A DNA stretch of 34,500 nt from Gammaproteobacteria bacterium (lineage in GTDB: Bacteria > Pseudomonadota > Gammaproteobacteria > SZUA-152), in contig JAOUJW010000046.1 of NCBI GenBank assembly GCA_029882975.1, forward strand, positions 1 to 34,500. The letters are read 5' to 3'. This document shows positions 17,624 through 25,342 of the stretch, piece by piece. The notes beneath the pieces were generated by a model, which was not told the DNA's origin, ran no database searches, and saw only the letters and a list, made by a program, of their open reading frames with translations. Made by a program: the position numbers and the translations under genes. Position 1 is the stretch's first letter. Every line of letters starts with the position of its first letter.

Positions 17624-18579
17624 GTGCGTACCTCCTGAGATTCTGATGTGGTGATGCTGCGAAAAACCTCATCGAGTTTCACGGGTTCCACATGCATCTC
17701 ATCCACGGTCCAGTTTTCCGAGCGGCACAGGTGGGCCAGGTCCTTGACGATGGATTTGCCGTCTTTGGGTATGATGGTGTATTTCACCGTATCATCCCGT
17801 TTTTGTGTTTGTACCGAAGCCACTTGGTTCAGTTGTTCCAGTTTGCGGCTGACTTCTTTGGTATCACCGGACTCCAATACCAACGACACAGCGTTACGAA
17901 CTTTGGATTGTGCCTCCAGTTCCTGCGGAGTCCCGTCAAACAAGAGTTCTCCCCGAGAAATGATCATGGCCCGGGTACAAACCGCTTCCACTTCTTCCAG
18001 GATATGGGTGGAAATAATGATGGCTTTGTCTTTAGCCATGGATTGCAATAACGCCCGCACTTCGTGTTTTTGGTTGGGGTCCAGACCGTCGGTGGGTTCA
18101 TCCAATATAAGTACGTCCGGGTCGTGCAATATGGCTTGAGCCAGACCGACACGGCGTTTAAATCCTTTGGACAGGGTTTCAATGGGTTTGTGCAGTACCG
18201 ATTCCAAGTTGGTGGTAGCTACGGCTTGCTGCACCCGCTTTTGTTTTTCTTCGCCTTTGTAGCCGCGAATTTCGGCAATGAATTCCAGAAAGCTATTGGG
18301 TGTCATGTCACCGTAGGTGGGGGCACCTTCGGGCAAATACCCTAATGCTGCTTTCACCTTGATGGGTTCGTCAGTGACGTCGTGACCACAGATGCTGACC
18401 TGACCATCAGTGGGGGTCAGAAATCCCGTAATCATTTTCATCGCGGTGGATTTTCCCGCGCCATTGGGACCGAGAAAACCCAGCACTTCGCCTCGCTTTA
18501 GCTGGAATGAGATATTCGAAACTGCGACAAAAGACCCAAAGGTTTTGCGCAAATTTTGAACGTCAATCATTGTCTCCAT
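17620..18579 (-). CDS. GldA-like ABC transporter ATPase
   Basis: The protein has about 319 residues. Walker A is GPNGAGKST, the signature motif is LSKGFKRRVGLAQAI, Walker B is DVLILDEPTDGLDP and the switch His is in IISTHILEE. A C-terminal ~80-residue domain after the nucleotide domain resembles the extension of bacterial drug/lantibiotic-type ABC-2 ATPases. The first in-frame codon upstream (18657) would add an unlikely leader. I chose the ATG at 18579; a second ATG at 18570 (product starting MIDVQNL) has GGAG only 3 nt before it and is equally possible. It heads a four-gene operon and is divergent from the hybrid kinase. Confidence 0.92.
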   Translation of the reverse strand: METMIDVQNLRKTFGSFVAVSNISFQLKRGEVLGFLGPNGAGKSTAMKMITGFLTPTDGQVSICGHDVTDEPIKVKAALGYLPEGAPTYGDMTPNSFLEFIAEIRGYKGEEKQKRVQQAVATTNLESVLHKPIETLSKGFKRRVGLAQAILHDPDVLILDEPTDGLDPNQKHEVRALLQSMAKDKAIIISTHILEEVEAVCTRAMIISRGELLFDGTPQELEAQSKVRNAVSLVLESGDTKEVSRKLEQLNQVASVQTQKRDDTVKYTIIPKDGKSIVKDLAHLCRSENWTVDEMHVEPVKLDEVFRSITTSESQEVRT

Positions 18580-19025
18580 AAACAATCTATGACCTCTCTT
18601 ATTGGTTGTTGCCTTGTGTTGCGCAAGCGGATCAAAGCCGCCTCCACAACGGATCAAGGATGTTTGTGGTATGGCAATACTGGATTGAATCCAAGGCCAG
18701 TAATTCAGGACATGTTGGTACTACAGCTTGTCGGTATGACGTCGCCATGAATCATCCTGTAAAAACTGTGCAGGACTTAATCAGATCACCAAAAGTTTTC
18801 AATTATTTGTCAGCCTGCCTTATGCAGCAAGCGTGTGGAACCTTTTTATAACTGCCACTGGCAGTTACTCCCTTACGTTCCAGCAGGCTGGAATTCTAGA
18901 CTTCCTCCGGCCTGTCAGCAAGGTATGACAGATAAGAATTACAAGAAGTTCCTTGGGGCGGCGGAAATGACTATTTAGAGAATAGACGGCTGGAACGATA
19001 TAGTCTGGAGGTGGTTCAATATAAG
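18580..19025. other. 446-bp divergent intergenic region
   Basis: This region lies between the ABC operon and the hybrid kinase and must hold both promoters. I found no open frame with a ribosome site. It does hold a cluster of inverted repeats (entered separately) 95-175 bp before the kinase start. The part from 18580 to 18840 shows nothing I can name. Confidence 0.5.
18849..18931. promoter_or_regulatory. Cluster of three inverted repeats
   Basis: Three inverted repeats follow one another. TAACTGCCA and TGGCAGTTA (18849-18867) have 9-bp arms around one base. TTCCAGC and GCTGGAA (18878-18893) have 7-bp arms around two bases. CTGTCA and TGACAG (18912-18931) have 6-bp arms around 8 bases. They are candidate binding sites for regulators of the divergent genes. 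The first two could also fold as RNA hairpins, but neither is followed by a T-run. Confidence 0.5.
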
Positions 19026-20546
19026 ATGTCTCTAAAATACCGGACAATACAAACCTACATCGGCTCTCTGTTGTTAGTCACGATCTTGTTGTTCCTGTGC
19101 GTGGCAACCATCAGCGGTGGTTTTCCTATCGGGCTGATACAAGGGCTATTGGTTTTGGCATGTGCTCTGGCGCTAGGCGCTGCTTATATGTCCTATGCGG
19201 ATTCCAAACGCCACAAGGAGAATTCCAATAACTATATTAAAAACAATAATATACAGTATTATCGTCAGCGCTGTGAGGCCTTAGAAAAAGAATTGCTTGA
19301 TGTACAATCCAGCTTGGAGCAGCGTATCCGCGAACGCACCACCGAACTGGCCGAAGCCAGAGACCACGCCCTGAAGTCCAGTCAAATTAAGTCTGCTTTT
19401 CTGGCGAATATGAGTCATGAGTTGCGTACGCCCTTGAACGCCATTATTGGGTACAGTGAGATTCTGGAGGAAGAAGCGGATGCTGCCGGAGTTGAACAAT
19501 TTGGTCCCGATCTAAAGAAAATTAAATCAGCCGGGGCGCATCTGTTGAGTCTGGTGAGTGATATTCTGGATTTGTCCAAGATTGAAGCGGGTAAAATGGA
19601 AATGACCCTCAAATCCTTAGATTTGCATAAATTGCTGGATGAGGTGTCCATAGCGGTTTTACCGTTGATTAATTACAACACTAATCACTTTATATTAGAA
19701 GTAGACCCGGAACTGGATGAGATCGTTTCTGACTCAGCCAAACTGAGCCAGTCTCTGATTAACTTATTGAGTAATGCAGCCAAGTTTACCAATGCAGGCG
19801 TTATTACATTGAGCGTGACGCGCAGTGCCGAACACAATGAAATCTGGTTTTCAGTGAAGGATACGGGCATAGGTATATCCAGTCAGGAGATTAAGCATCT
19901 GTTTGAAGAGTTTTCTCAGGTAGACAGTACCTCAACCCGAAAGTATGGCGGCACCGGGCTGGGATTAACCATCAGTAAGCGTTTTACGGAAATGTTAGGA
20001 GGCCGCATCGATGTGCAAAGTGAGTCGGGTAAGGGGACCGAGTTCATTATTAGACTGCCGCTGTCGCTTAATCGACCTGAAACCATTGCAATCCCGAACA
20101 CCCCCTTGTCCAGAGAAAAAGGTAATGACCGGCGCAGTTATGTGTCGACAGTATTGGTCATTGATGCAGATCCCAACGCGCTGTTATTCTTGCCGGAGTA
20201 TTTGCAAAAGGCAGGTTTTAATATTTCTGTAGCCGAAACGGCTAAGCGAGGCTTGCATCTCGCCAGGCGGGTCGATCCGGATGTGATTCTACTCGATATT
20301 TTGTTACCTCAAGATGAAGGATGGGGTTGCCTGCTGGAGCTTAAGGCGGATGTCGATTTGAATCATATTCCCGTGATTGTTTTGAGTAAAGTAGACGAAA
20401 AAACAAAAGCTTACGACATGGGAGCGGCTCACTATCTGAAAAAACCCGTAAAAGAGGCGGATCTGACCCGTGCTATACGGAATTGTGTGCGCAAACAGTC
20501 TGAAAGCCAACAATCCGCGATTACTACGGTTCAATCCGGTGCCTGA
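19026..20546 (+). CDS. Hybrid sensor histidine kinase with C-terminal receiver
   Basis: The protein has about 506 residues. Two adjacent N-terminal membrane helices are followed by a coiled coil (CEALEKELLDVQSSLEQRIR) and then the kinase core: FLANMSHELRTPLNAI (His131), N box NLLSNAAKFTN, DTGIGIS and GGTGLGLTIS. A receiver domain follows, with VLVIDADPN, VILLDILLP (the acceptor Asp) and a YLKKPVKEADL end. There is almost no periplasmic loop, so it probably senses a membrane or cytoplasmic signal. The ATG at 19026 is preferred; a GTG at 19011 immediately abuts its GGAG and cannot use it. No partner regulator gene is adjacent. Confidence 0.9.
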   Translation: MSLKYRTIQTYIGSLLLVTILLFLCVATISGGFPIGLIQGLLVLACALALGAAYMSYADSKRHKENSNNYIKNNNIQYYRQRCEALEKELLDVQSSLEQRIRERTTELAEARDHALKSSQIKSAFLANMSHELRTPLNAIIGYSEILEEEADAAGVEQFGPDLKKIKSAGAHLLSLVSDILDLSKIEAGKMEMTLKSLDLHKLLDEVSIAVLPLINYNTNHFILEVDPELDEIVSDSAKLSQSLINLLSNAAKFTNAGVITLSVTRSAEHNEIWFSVKDTGIGISSQEIKHLFEEFSQVDSTSTRKYGGTGLGLTISKRFTEMLGGRIDVQSESGKGTEFIIRLPLSLNRPETIAIPNTPLSREKGNDRRSYVSTVLVIDADPNALLFLPEYLQKAGFNISVAETAKRGLHLARRVDPDVILLDILLPQDEGWGCLLELKADVDLNHIPVIVLSKVDEKTKAYDMGAAHYLKKPVKEADLTRAIRNCVRKQSESQQSAITTVQSGA

Positions 20547-20623
20547 CATTGGTGTTGGGAAAACCACCAGGGATTCTGTAGAATAGAACGCTTGTTTGCC
20601 TAACAAGAATAACCCGGTGATTT

Positions 20624-20872
20624 ATGGATCCTGTGCAGAAAAAATTCCAGCAGCATGCACTGAAGTTGCAACAAGTCATCGAAAGACCGGGGGGTAACCA
20701 CGGTGAAGATACCGCCTATGTGGGATTTACCCACAACGGTGTGGATTACACTGTTTCGGTGACTTCCAACCGGAAAATACTGTCGGCTTCGTTATGGAAG
20801 CAGAAAGTATGTCAGGTGACCGTTATGGGGAAGGATGGGATTTTGTTGTTTGGTGATGCTCCGGAGTCTTAG
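20624..20872 (+). CDS. Small protein of unknown function
   Basis: The protein has 82 residues, is soluble and has no signal or membrane segment. Residues 1-20 are probably helical (MDPVQKKFQQHALKLQQVIE). The remainder has a short beta-rich pattern: VGFTHNGVDYTVSVTS, then KVCQVTVMGKDGILLFGD. I do not recognise the family. It starts 77 bp after the hybrid kinase on the same strand, so it could be in the same transcript. Ribosome-site support is modest (CCGGTGA a few bases upstream of the ATG). Confidence 0.6.
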   Translation: MDPVQKKFQQHALKLQQVIERPGGNHGEDTAYVGFTHNGVDYTVSVTSNRKILSASLWKQKVCQVTVMGKDGILLFGDAPES

Positions 20873-21250
20873 TCTTTTTCTCTGCTCCATTTTTGGTTTT
20901 TCCTTACCGCGTTTCGAGCTGTAATACTTTTTTCTGTGTCGCTTGGCTGGGTTCCTTGAACGAATTCAGTTCATTTATTTATTAGATTTGTTCTTGTTAC
21001 CGATAGGCTACACCTCAAAAAGGCTTAAATAGATTGACCACTGACCAAGTAGGGTGAGCAAAAACCAGCTTCGTATCCGATTGCTTGCGTCAGTTTGCAG
21101 CAAAGATATTGACGAAAATTAAATCCAAAAAACATTCACGGAAACCCGCAGTACGCACTACGACTCGCCTGTCGAGCGAGTTCCCAGGCTGAGCCAAGAA
21201 ACGCAGAGGCTTTCCGTATTTGTTCGAAGTGCCAAACCCCAAACCAAACC
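20873..21250. other. 378-bp region without a gene
   Basis: This region lies between the stop of the small plus-strand gene and the stop of the aldehyde dehydrogenase gene (convergent). It starts T-rich, then becomes A-rich with a structured segment at 21138-21217 that is entered separately. No open frame with a start and ribosome site stands out. Confidence 0.5.
21138..21217. repeat. 80-base foldable element with nested inverted repeats
   Basis: ACGGAAA (21138-21144) and TTTCCGT (21211-21217) are complementary ends. The stem can be extended by CC/GG past a one-base bulge. Inside it lies ACTCGC / GCGAGT (21163-21181). The size and outer 7-bp stem recall a tRNA, but no anticodon or T-loop pattern is present. 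It may be the 3' end structure of the aldehyde dehydrogenase mRNA, a decayed element or a small RNA. Confidence 0.35.
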
Positions 21251-22768
21251 TCACTCCAAATCAAACCGAATCCCCTGCGCCAGCGGTAACTCATCACTCC
21301 AGTTTATCGTGTTGGTCTGCCGCCGCATATAGGCTTTCCAGGAATCCGATCCGGCTTCGCGACCGCCGCCGGTTTGTTTTTCTCCGCCAAAGGCACCTCC
21401 AATTTCGGCGCCCGAGGTGCCAATGTTGACATTGGCAATGCCACAATCACTACCCACCACAGATAAGAAGGTTTCAGCGGTTTTCAGGTCCTGAGTGAAA
21501 ATGGCGGATGACAAACCTTGAGGCACATCGTTTTGCAGGGCGATGGCGTGTTCCAGGGTGTCGTAGGGCATGAGGTAGAGTATGGGGGCAAAGGTTTCCT
21601 GCTTGACCATGTCTTTTTGTTCTTCCATTCGAACTAACGTGGGCTCCACGAAATAACCGGGGCCTGGCAGGGATTTGCCGCCTGCCAGGATTTGGGCGCC
21701 GTCATTTTTTAGTGTCTCTATGACCTGAACAAACCGGTCCACCGCGGTGGCATCAATTAAGGGGCCCATGAGCACATCAGTTTGCAGCGGATTACCGGGT
21801 TTGATTTGGGCGTATGCATGACGCAGTTTTTCACAGACTTCATCCATGATGCTGTGATGGACCAGGACTCGGCGGGTAGTGGTGCAGCGTTGCCCGGCGG
21901 TACCGGCGGCGCCAAAGACGATGGCGGGGATAACCAATTTCAAATCCGCGCTTTGGTCGACGATAATGGCGTTGTTGCCGCTGCATTCCAATAGGTATTT
22001 ACCCATGCGCGCAGAGACGGCGGCAGCCACTTTGTGTCCGGTGGCGCTGGAGCCGGTGAATGACATTAAGCCCACTCTTGGGTCGTGGATAAATCGCTCA
22101 GAGGTGCTTCTATCCTCAGGCAGAAACAGTGAAAAAACACCGGGGTAGCCGGCAACTTCCATGACTTGATTGCAAATGTGCTGCACGGCCACGGCGCACA
22201 AGGGCGTTTTGGATGAGGGTTTCCACACCACGGTATTACCGGCAATGGCGGCAAGAAAGGCGTTCCAGGACCACACCGCCATGGGAAAATTAAAAGCGCT
22301 GATGACACCGACGATGCCCAGGGGATGCCACTGTTCGTACATACGGTGTTGTGGGCGTTCCGAGTGCATGGTTTTGCCGTAGAGCATGCGGGATTGGCCC
22401 ACGGCCAAGTCGGCAATATCAATCATCTCCTGGACTTCGCCATCACCTTCCTGTTTGATTTTCCCCATTTCCGTGGCGATAAGACTACCCAAGGGGTCTT
22501 TGTATTGTCGCAGTTTGTCGCCAATGGCGCGTATCAATTCACCGCGTTTGGGCGCAGGAAGGTGGCGCCAGCGTTGAAATTCCGCTGCGCTGTTTTGCAT
22601 CACTAATTCATATTGCTCGGCGGAGCAGGTTTGCACTTGAGTGATTTGTGCTTCTGTAGCGGGGTTGATGCACGGTATGGTTTTACCGTTGCTGCTGATC
22701 CAGCCGTGGCCACCGCAATAGGTAGCGCTGGGATTGGGTTCAATGTGCAGTTGTTTTAATAAGTCCAC
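21251..22768 (-). CDS. Aminoadipate-semialdehyde dehydrogenase (ALDH7/AmaB type)
   Basis: The protein has 505 residues of the aldehyde dehydrogenase fold. Catalytic residues are visible: Asn160 in SAFNFPMAVWSWN, Glu261 in LLECSGNNAIIV and Cys295 in AGQRCTTTRR. The GQRCTTTRR and GNNAIIV blocks are characteristic of the ALDH7A1/AmaB group, which oxidises 2-aminoadipate 6-semialdehyde to 2-aminoadipate with NAD(P). The usual Leu-Gly-Gly after the Glu is Cys-Ser-Gly here. The start is a GTG with AAGGGAG about 6 nt upstream. It follows the saccharopine dehydrogenase gene by 12 bp, so the pair forms a lysine-degradation operon. Confidence 0.9.
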   Translation of the reverse strand: MDLLKQLHIEPNPSATYCGGHGWISSNGKTIPCINPATEAQITQVQTCSAEQYELVMQNSAAEFQRWRHLPAPKRGELIRAIGDKLRQYKDPLGSLIATEMGKIKQEGDGEVQEMIDIADLAVGQSRMLYGKTMHSERPQHRMYEQWHPLGIVGVISAFNFPMAVWSWNAFLAAIAGNTVVWKPSSKTPLCAVAVQHICNQVMEVAGYPGVFSLFLPEDRSTSERFIHDPRVGLMSFTGSSATGHKVAAAVSARMGKYLLECSGNNAIIVDQSADLKLVIPAIVFGAAGTAGQRCTTTRRVLVHHSIMDEVCEKLRHAYAQIKPGNPLQTDVLMGPLIDATAVDRFVQVIETLKNDGAQILAGGKSLPGPGYFVEPTLVRMEEQKDMVKQETFAPILYLMPYDTLEHAIALQNDVPQGLSSAIFTQDLKTAETFLSVVGSDCGIANVNIGTSGAEIGGAFGGEKQTGGGREAGSDSWKAYMRRQTNTINWSDELPLAQGIRFDLE

Positions 22769-22780
22769 TGCGTACTCCCT

Positions 22781-23875
22781 TTAAGCGTAATATTTTCCAA
22801 AACGATTGTTAATGAACGTGTCCAGACCAATTTGTTCCTGGGTCACAAATCCCCGGTAGTTTTTTATATTTTGCAGCACGATATCCACTACGGCACAAAC
22901 ACCGGCTGCCGTGGTGACTTGAATGGAGGACCAGAGCTTGTTTTGTATGGTTTCAGGATAGACTTTTTTCACATAATTTTTTTCAAACAAGTCACCGCCG
23001 ATACGGCCACTCACCGCCACGTAAACCAGTACTACATCCTGTAGAGTTTTAGGAATGGCGTTTTCCAGAATACGCTTGAGTGTGGTCCGGTCCTGGTTCA
23101 GTTTGAGGTCGTTCATCAAGAGTTTGATGTTTTTGCAGTGACCGGGGTAGCGCAGGGTTTTGTAGTTCATCGTCTCCACTTTGCCGTGATAGGTATCGGC
23201 CAGAGTACCCAAGCCGCCGGAGGTGTTGAAGGCTTCATACAATACACCGTCCAGAGTAATGGTTTCATAGCCCTCCAAAGGGAGCAGGGGAGAAATATCC
23301 CCGTTCTCAATGCCAAAGCAGGTATTGCCGTACTCATTGATAAGCCCGTCGGTGGACCAGGTAAGGGAATATTTTAAGGTGTTATTGGGATTAACCGGTA
23401 AAGCCCCCACTCGCATTTTGACCGTGTCGAGACTATCAAATTGTTGCATAAGCGCATTGGCGGCGATGCTGATAAAGCCGGGTGCCAGGCCGCATTGAGG
23501 CATAAAAACATTTTGGTGGCCGGCGCTGACTTGCCGTACATGTCGGGTTACTTCCACATCTTCAGTGAGATCAAAATAGTTGACTTGTAACTGGGCAGCG
23601 ACATCCGCCACTATGGGATTGCAATAATAGGGTAAAGCCGAGACTACGGTTTGGATATTATGGTTGCGAATAGCCTTCTCCAAATCCGATTGGTTTTGGG
23701 CATCCAGTTTTAAGACGACCACGTGGTCCAGTGATAATTGTTTGCGTAGTTCATTGGCTGCATCCAAATTCATATTTCCCAAGCAAATTTTATAGTCAGG
23801 GCTTTGCGACAACATGCAAGTGATCAGGGAGCCAATTTTCCCTGCGCCCAACACCAAAATGGCATGTGCTGACAA
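22781..23875 (-). CDS. Saccharopine dehydrogenase / lysine 6-dehydrogenase family protein
   Basis: The protein has 364 residues. The Rossmann start ILVLGAGKIG has the GxGxxG dinucleotide site, followed by VVSALPYYCNPIVADVAAQ and NYFDLTEDVEV. The substrate domain has MPQCGLAPGFISIAANAL, characteristic of saccharopine reductase (LYS9-like) proteins, and GALPVNPNNTLKYSLTWS. It should yield 2-aminoadipate semialdehyde, either from saccharopine or directly from lysine (lysine 6-dehydrogenase), which sequence alone cannot separate. The start is a TTG at 23875 with GAGGAG 7 nt upstream; the longer frame to 23944 has no homologous N-terminus. The next gene oxidises the product, which supports the assignment. 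Confidence 0.88.
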   Translation of the reverse strand: MSAHAILVLGAGKIGSLITCMLSQSPDYKICLGNMNLDAANELRKQLSLDHVVVLKLDAQNQSDLEKAIRNHNIQTVVSALPYYCNPIVADVAAQLQVNYFDLTEDVEVTRHVRQVSAGHQNVFMPQCGLAPGFISIAANALMQQFDSLDTVKMRVGALPVNPNNTLKYSLTWSTDGLINEYGNTCFGIENGDISPLLPLEGYETITLDGVLYEAFNTSGGLGTLADTYHGKVETMNYKTLRYPGHCKNIKLLMNDLKLNQDRTTLKRILENAIPKTLQDVVLVYVAVSGRIGGDLFEKNYVKKVYPETIQNKLWSSIQVTTAAGVCAVVDIVLQNIKNYRGFVTQEQIGLDTFINNRFGKYYA

Positions 23876-24112
23876 TGAGTTTCTCCTCAAGACTGATGGT
23901 AAAAGGACGACAATGTTTACAGGCCGTTTGCTGTTTTCACCCATCGGCGACCACGTTTTACGCAGCTATACTTGGATCAATACGGCAAGCAATTTTAAGT
24001 ATAGCCGCAGTTGCTTTACGTCGCTTTCGCTGCTGGAGTACTGTCCGGGGTTGGGTCGGCCACCCGGGTCTTTTGCAGCATAGCCTGTTCTAAAATGCAG
24101 GAGGATCGTTTA

Positions 24113-25303
24113 ATGGCTACCACAAATACACCGACGCCGTTTACACAATTTGCCCAATCTTTGGTCAATGACGCCTGCTATGTCGACCCCAAAGTGGATA
24201 CTTTGGAAAAAAACTGCAGCGATACCCGTATCACCATTCCCAGAAGCGAAGGTGAGTGGTCCATATTGGATTTGACTCCCTTTGAAGCCCGGGCCCAGGC
24301 GTGTACCGCGAGACCCTATTTTGAAAAGGTGCGCAATTATACGGAATTGGTTCAGGCCTACGAAAAAGTGCGAGCGGATTTTGTGTTTGAAACTCAAGTT
24401 CCGGGAGCTTCGGACCATGTGTCCGAGTATGCCGGACAGTTCATGCAGGGTATTTTTTCCCAGGCTCAAAGCTTCATGGATGAGGCCCGAGTCCAGCTCA
24501 TTTGCCGTTGGATTGTCGACCTGGATGCCTACACCGCCGTTAAGGCCATTGAGTCCCTGCTAAACAGCAAAGCCGATCTCACACTGTTACAAATTGCCGC
24601 TCAGCATCAATGGCAGGTTCTGTTTGATCATTTGGCCATACGTTGCGGTTCTCAGGCTAATGGGGATGCAGAAAGAGTGGTCGAAATGCTCAAGACCCAC
24701 CACGGTTATGTTTCACCACAACTGGATCACGAAGCCTTTTACCAATTCCCGGACGGTTGGAACGCTTATCCTTTATACAAAATCCTTGAAAACGGACAAG
24801 TATTGCGTCTGTTTATTGATCAATCCGGTGCGGATCATCCGCAACAGATCATACAGCACTGGAACCGGGTTTATGGTTATACCGCCCATCATTTGGCTAT
24901 TCGTGCCACTGTTACCAAAGACGGTACACGTCATGCGGTTTCTCTGGGGGATATCGTAGACGCTTTGCAGGCGCAGGGAGTGGCTTCTATGACACCCACC
25001 GGCCGCTATACGGCCGGTTTATTGGTACAGGTGTTTACCCAGCCGGAGAAAAATGCAGGCATTCCCACTGCCTTGAAGCAGCAAATTGACACGGTGGCAC
25101 CGGGCCTGGGAACCACGGTGGAAAACGCCAAATTGTTGGAAATTGTTTCACGGCGGGAAATGGTTCCGGAAAAGGCGCAGCGTTTTTTTGCCTTATACGG
25201 TATCACCTATGATGCCCATAATCCCTTGCATTCGGCTCCGGTGTACCAGTACTTTTTGCCGGCTCAGGCGGCTCATGTTATCAAAACCTCGATTCAGGCT
25301 TGA
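24113..25303 (+). CDS. DUF1338-like protein, probable 2-oxoadipate dioxygenase/decarboxylase
   Basis: The protein has 396 residues. Blocks that I align to HglS/DUF1338 are FDHLAIRCGS (His173), YGYTAHHLAIRA (His259/260), LGDIVDALQAQGVASMTPTG (Asp280) and VYQYFLPAQAAHVI at the end. The family uses Fe(II) bound by two His and one acidic residue to turn 2-oxoadipate into D-2-hydroxyglutarate. The protein is divergent: an N-terminal extension of about 100 residues and shorter spacing between the metal-site blocks. AGGAGG lies 8 nt before the ATG at 24113. It is divergent from the aminoadipate-semialdehyde operon and convergent with a D-2-hydroxyglutarate dehydrogenase-type gene, which supports this role. 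Confidence is good in the fold, moderate in the reaction. Confidence 0.68.
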   Translation: MATTNTPTPFTQFAQSLVNDACYVDPKVDTLEKNCSDTRITIPRSEGEWSILDLTPFEARAQACTARPYFEKVRNYTELVQAYEKVRADFVFETQVPGASDHVSEYAGQFMQGIFSQAQSFMDEARVQLICRWIVDLDAYTAVKAIESLLNSKADLTLLQIAAQHQWQVLFDHLAIRCGSQANGDAERVVEMLKTHHGYVSPQLDHEAFYQFPDGWNAYPLYKILENGQVLRLFIDQSGADHPQQIIQHWNRVYGYTAHHLAIRATVTKDGTRHAVSLGDIVDALQAQGVASMTPTGRYTAGLLVQVFTQPEKNAGIPTALKQQIDTVAPGLGTTVENAKLLEIVSRREMVPEKAQRFFALYGITYDAHNPLHSAPVYQYFLPAQAAHVIKTSIQA

Positions 25304-25342
25304 GACCACAGTTCAGGTCGTATCAACAAATCTAAGACTGGA

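Noticed and set aside
21138-21217. tRNA-like element
   Set aside because: It has a 7-bp end stem and a similar size, but no anticodon arm, no T-loop sequence and no CCA, so it is kept only as a structured repeat.
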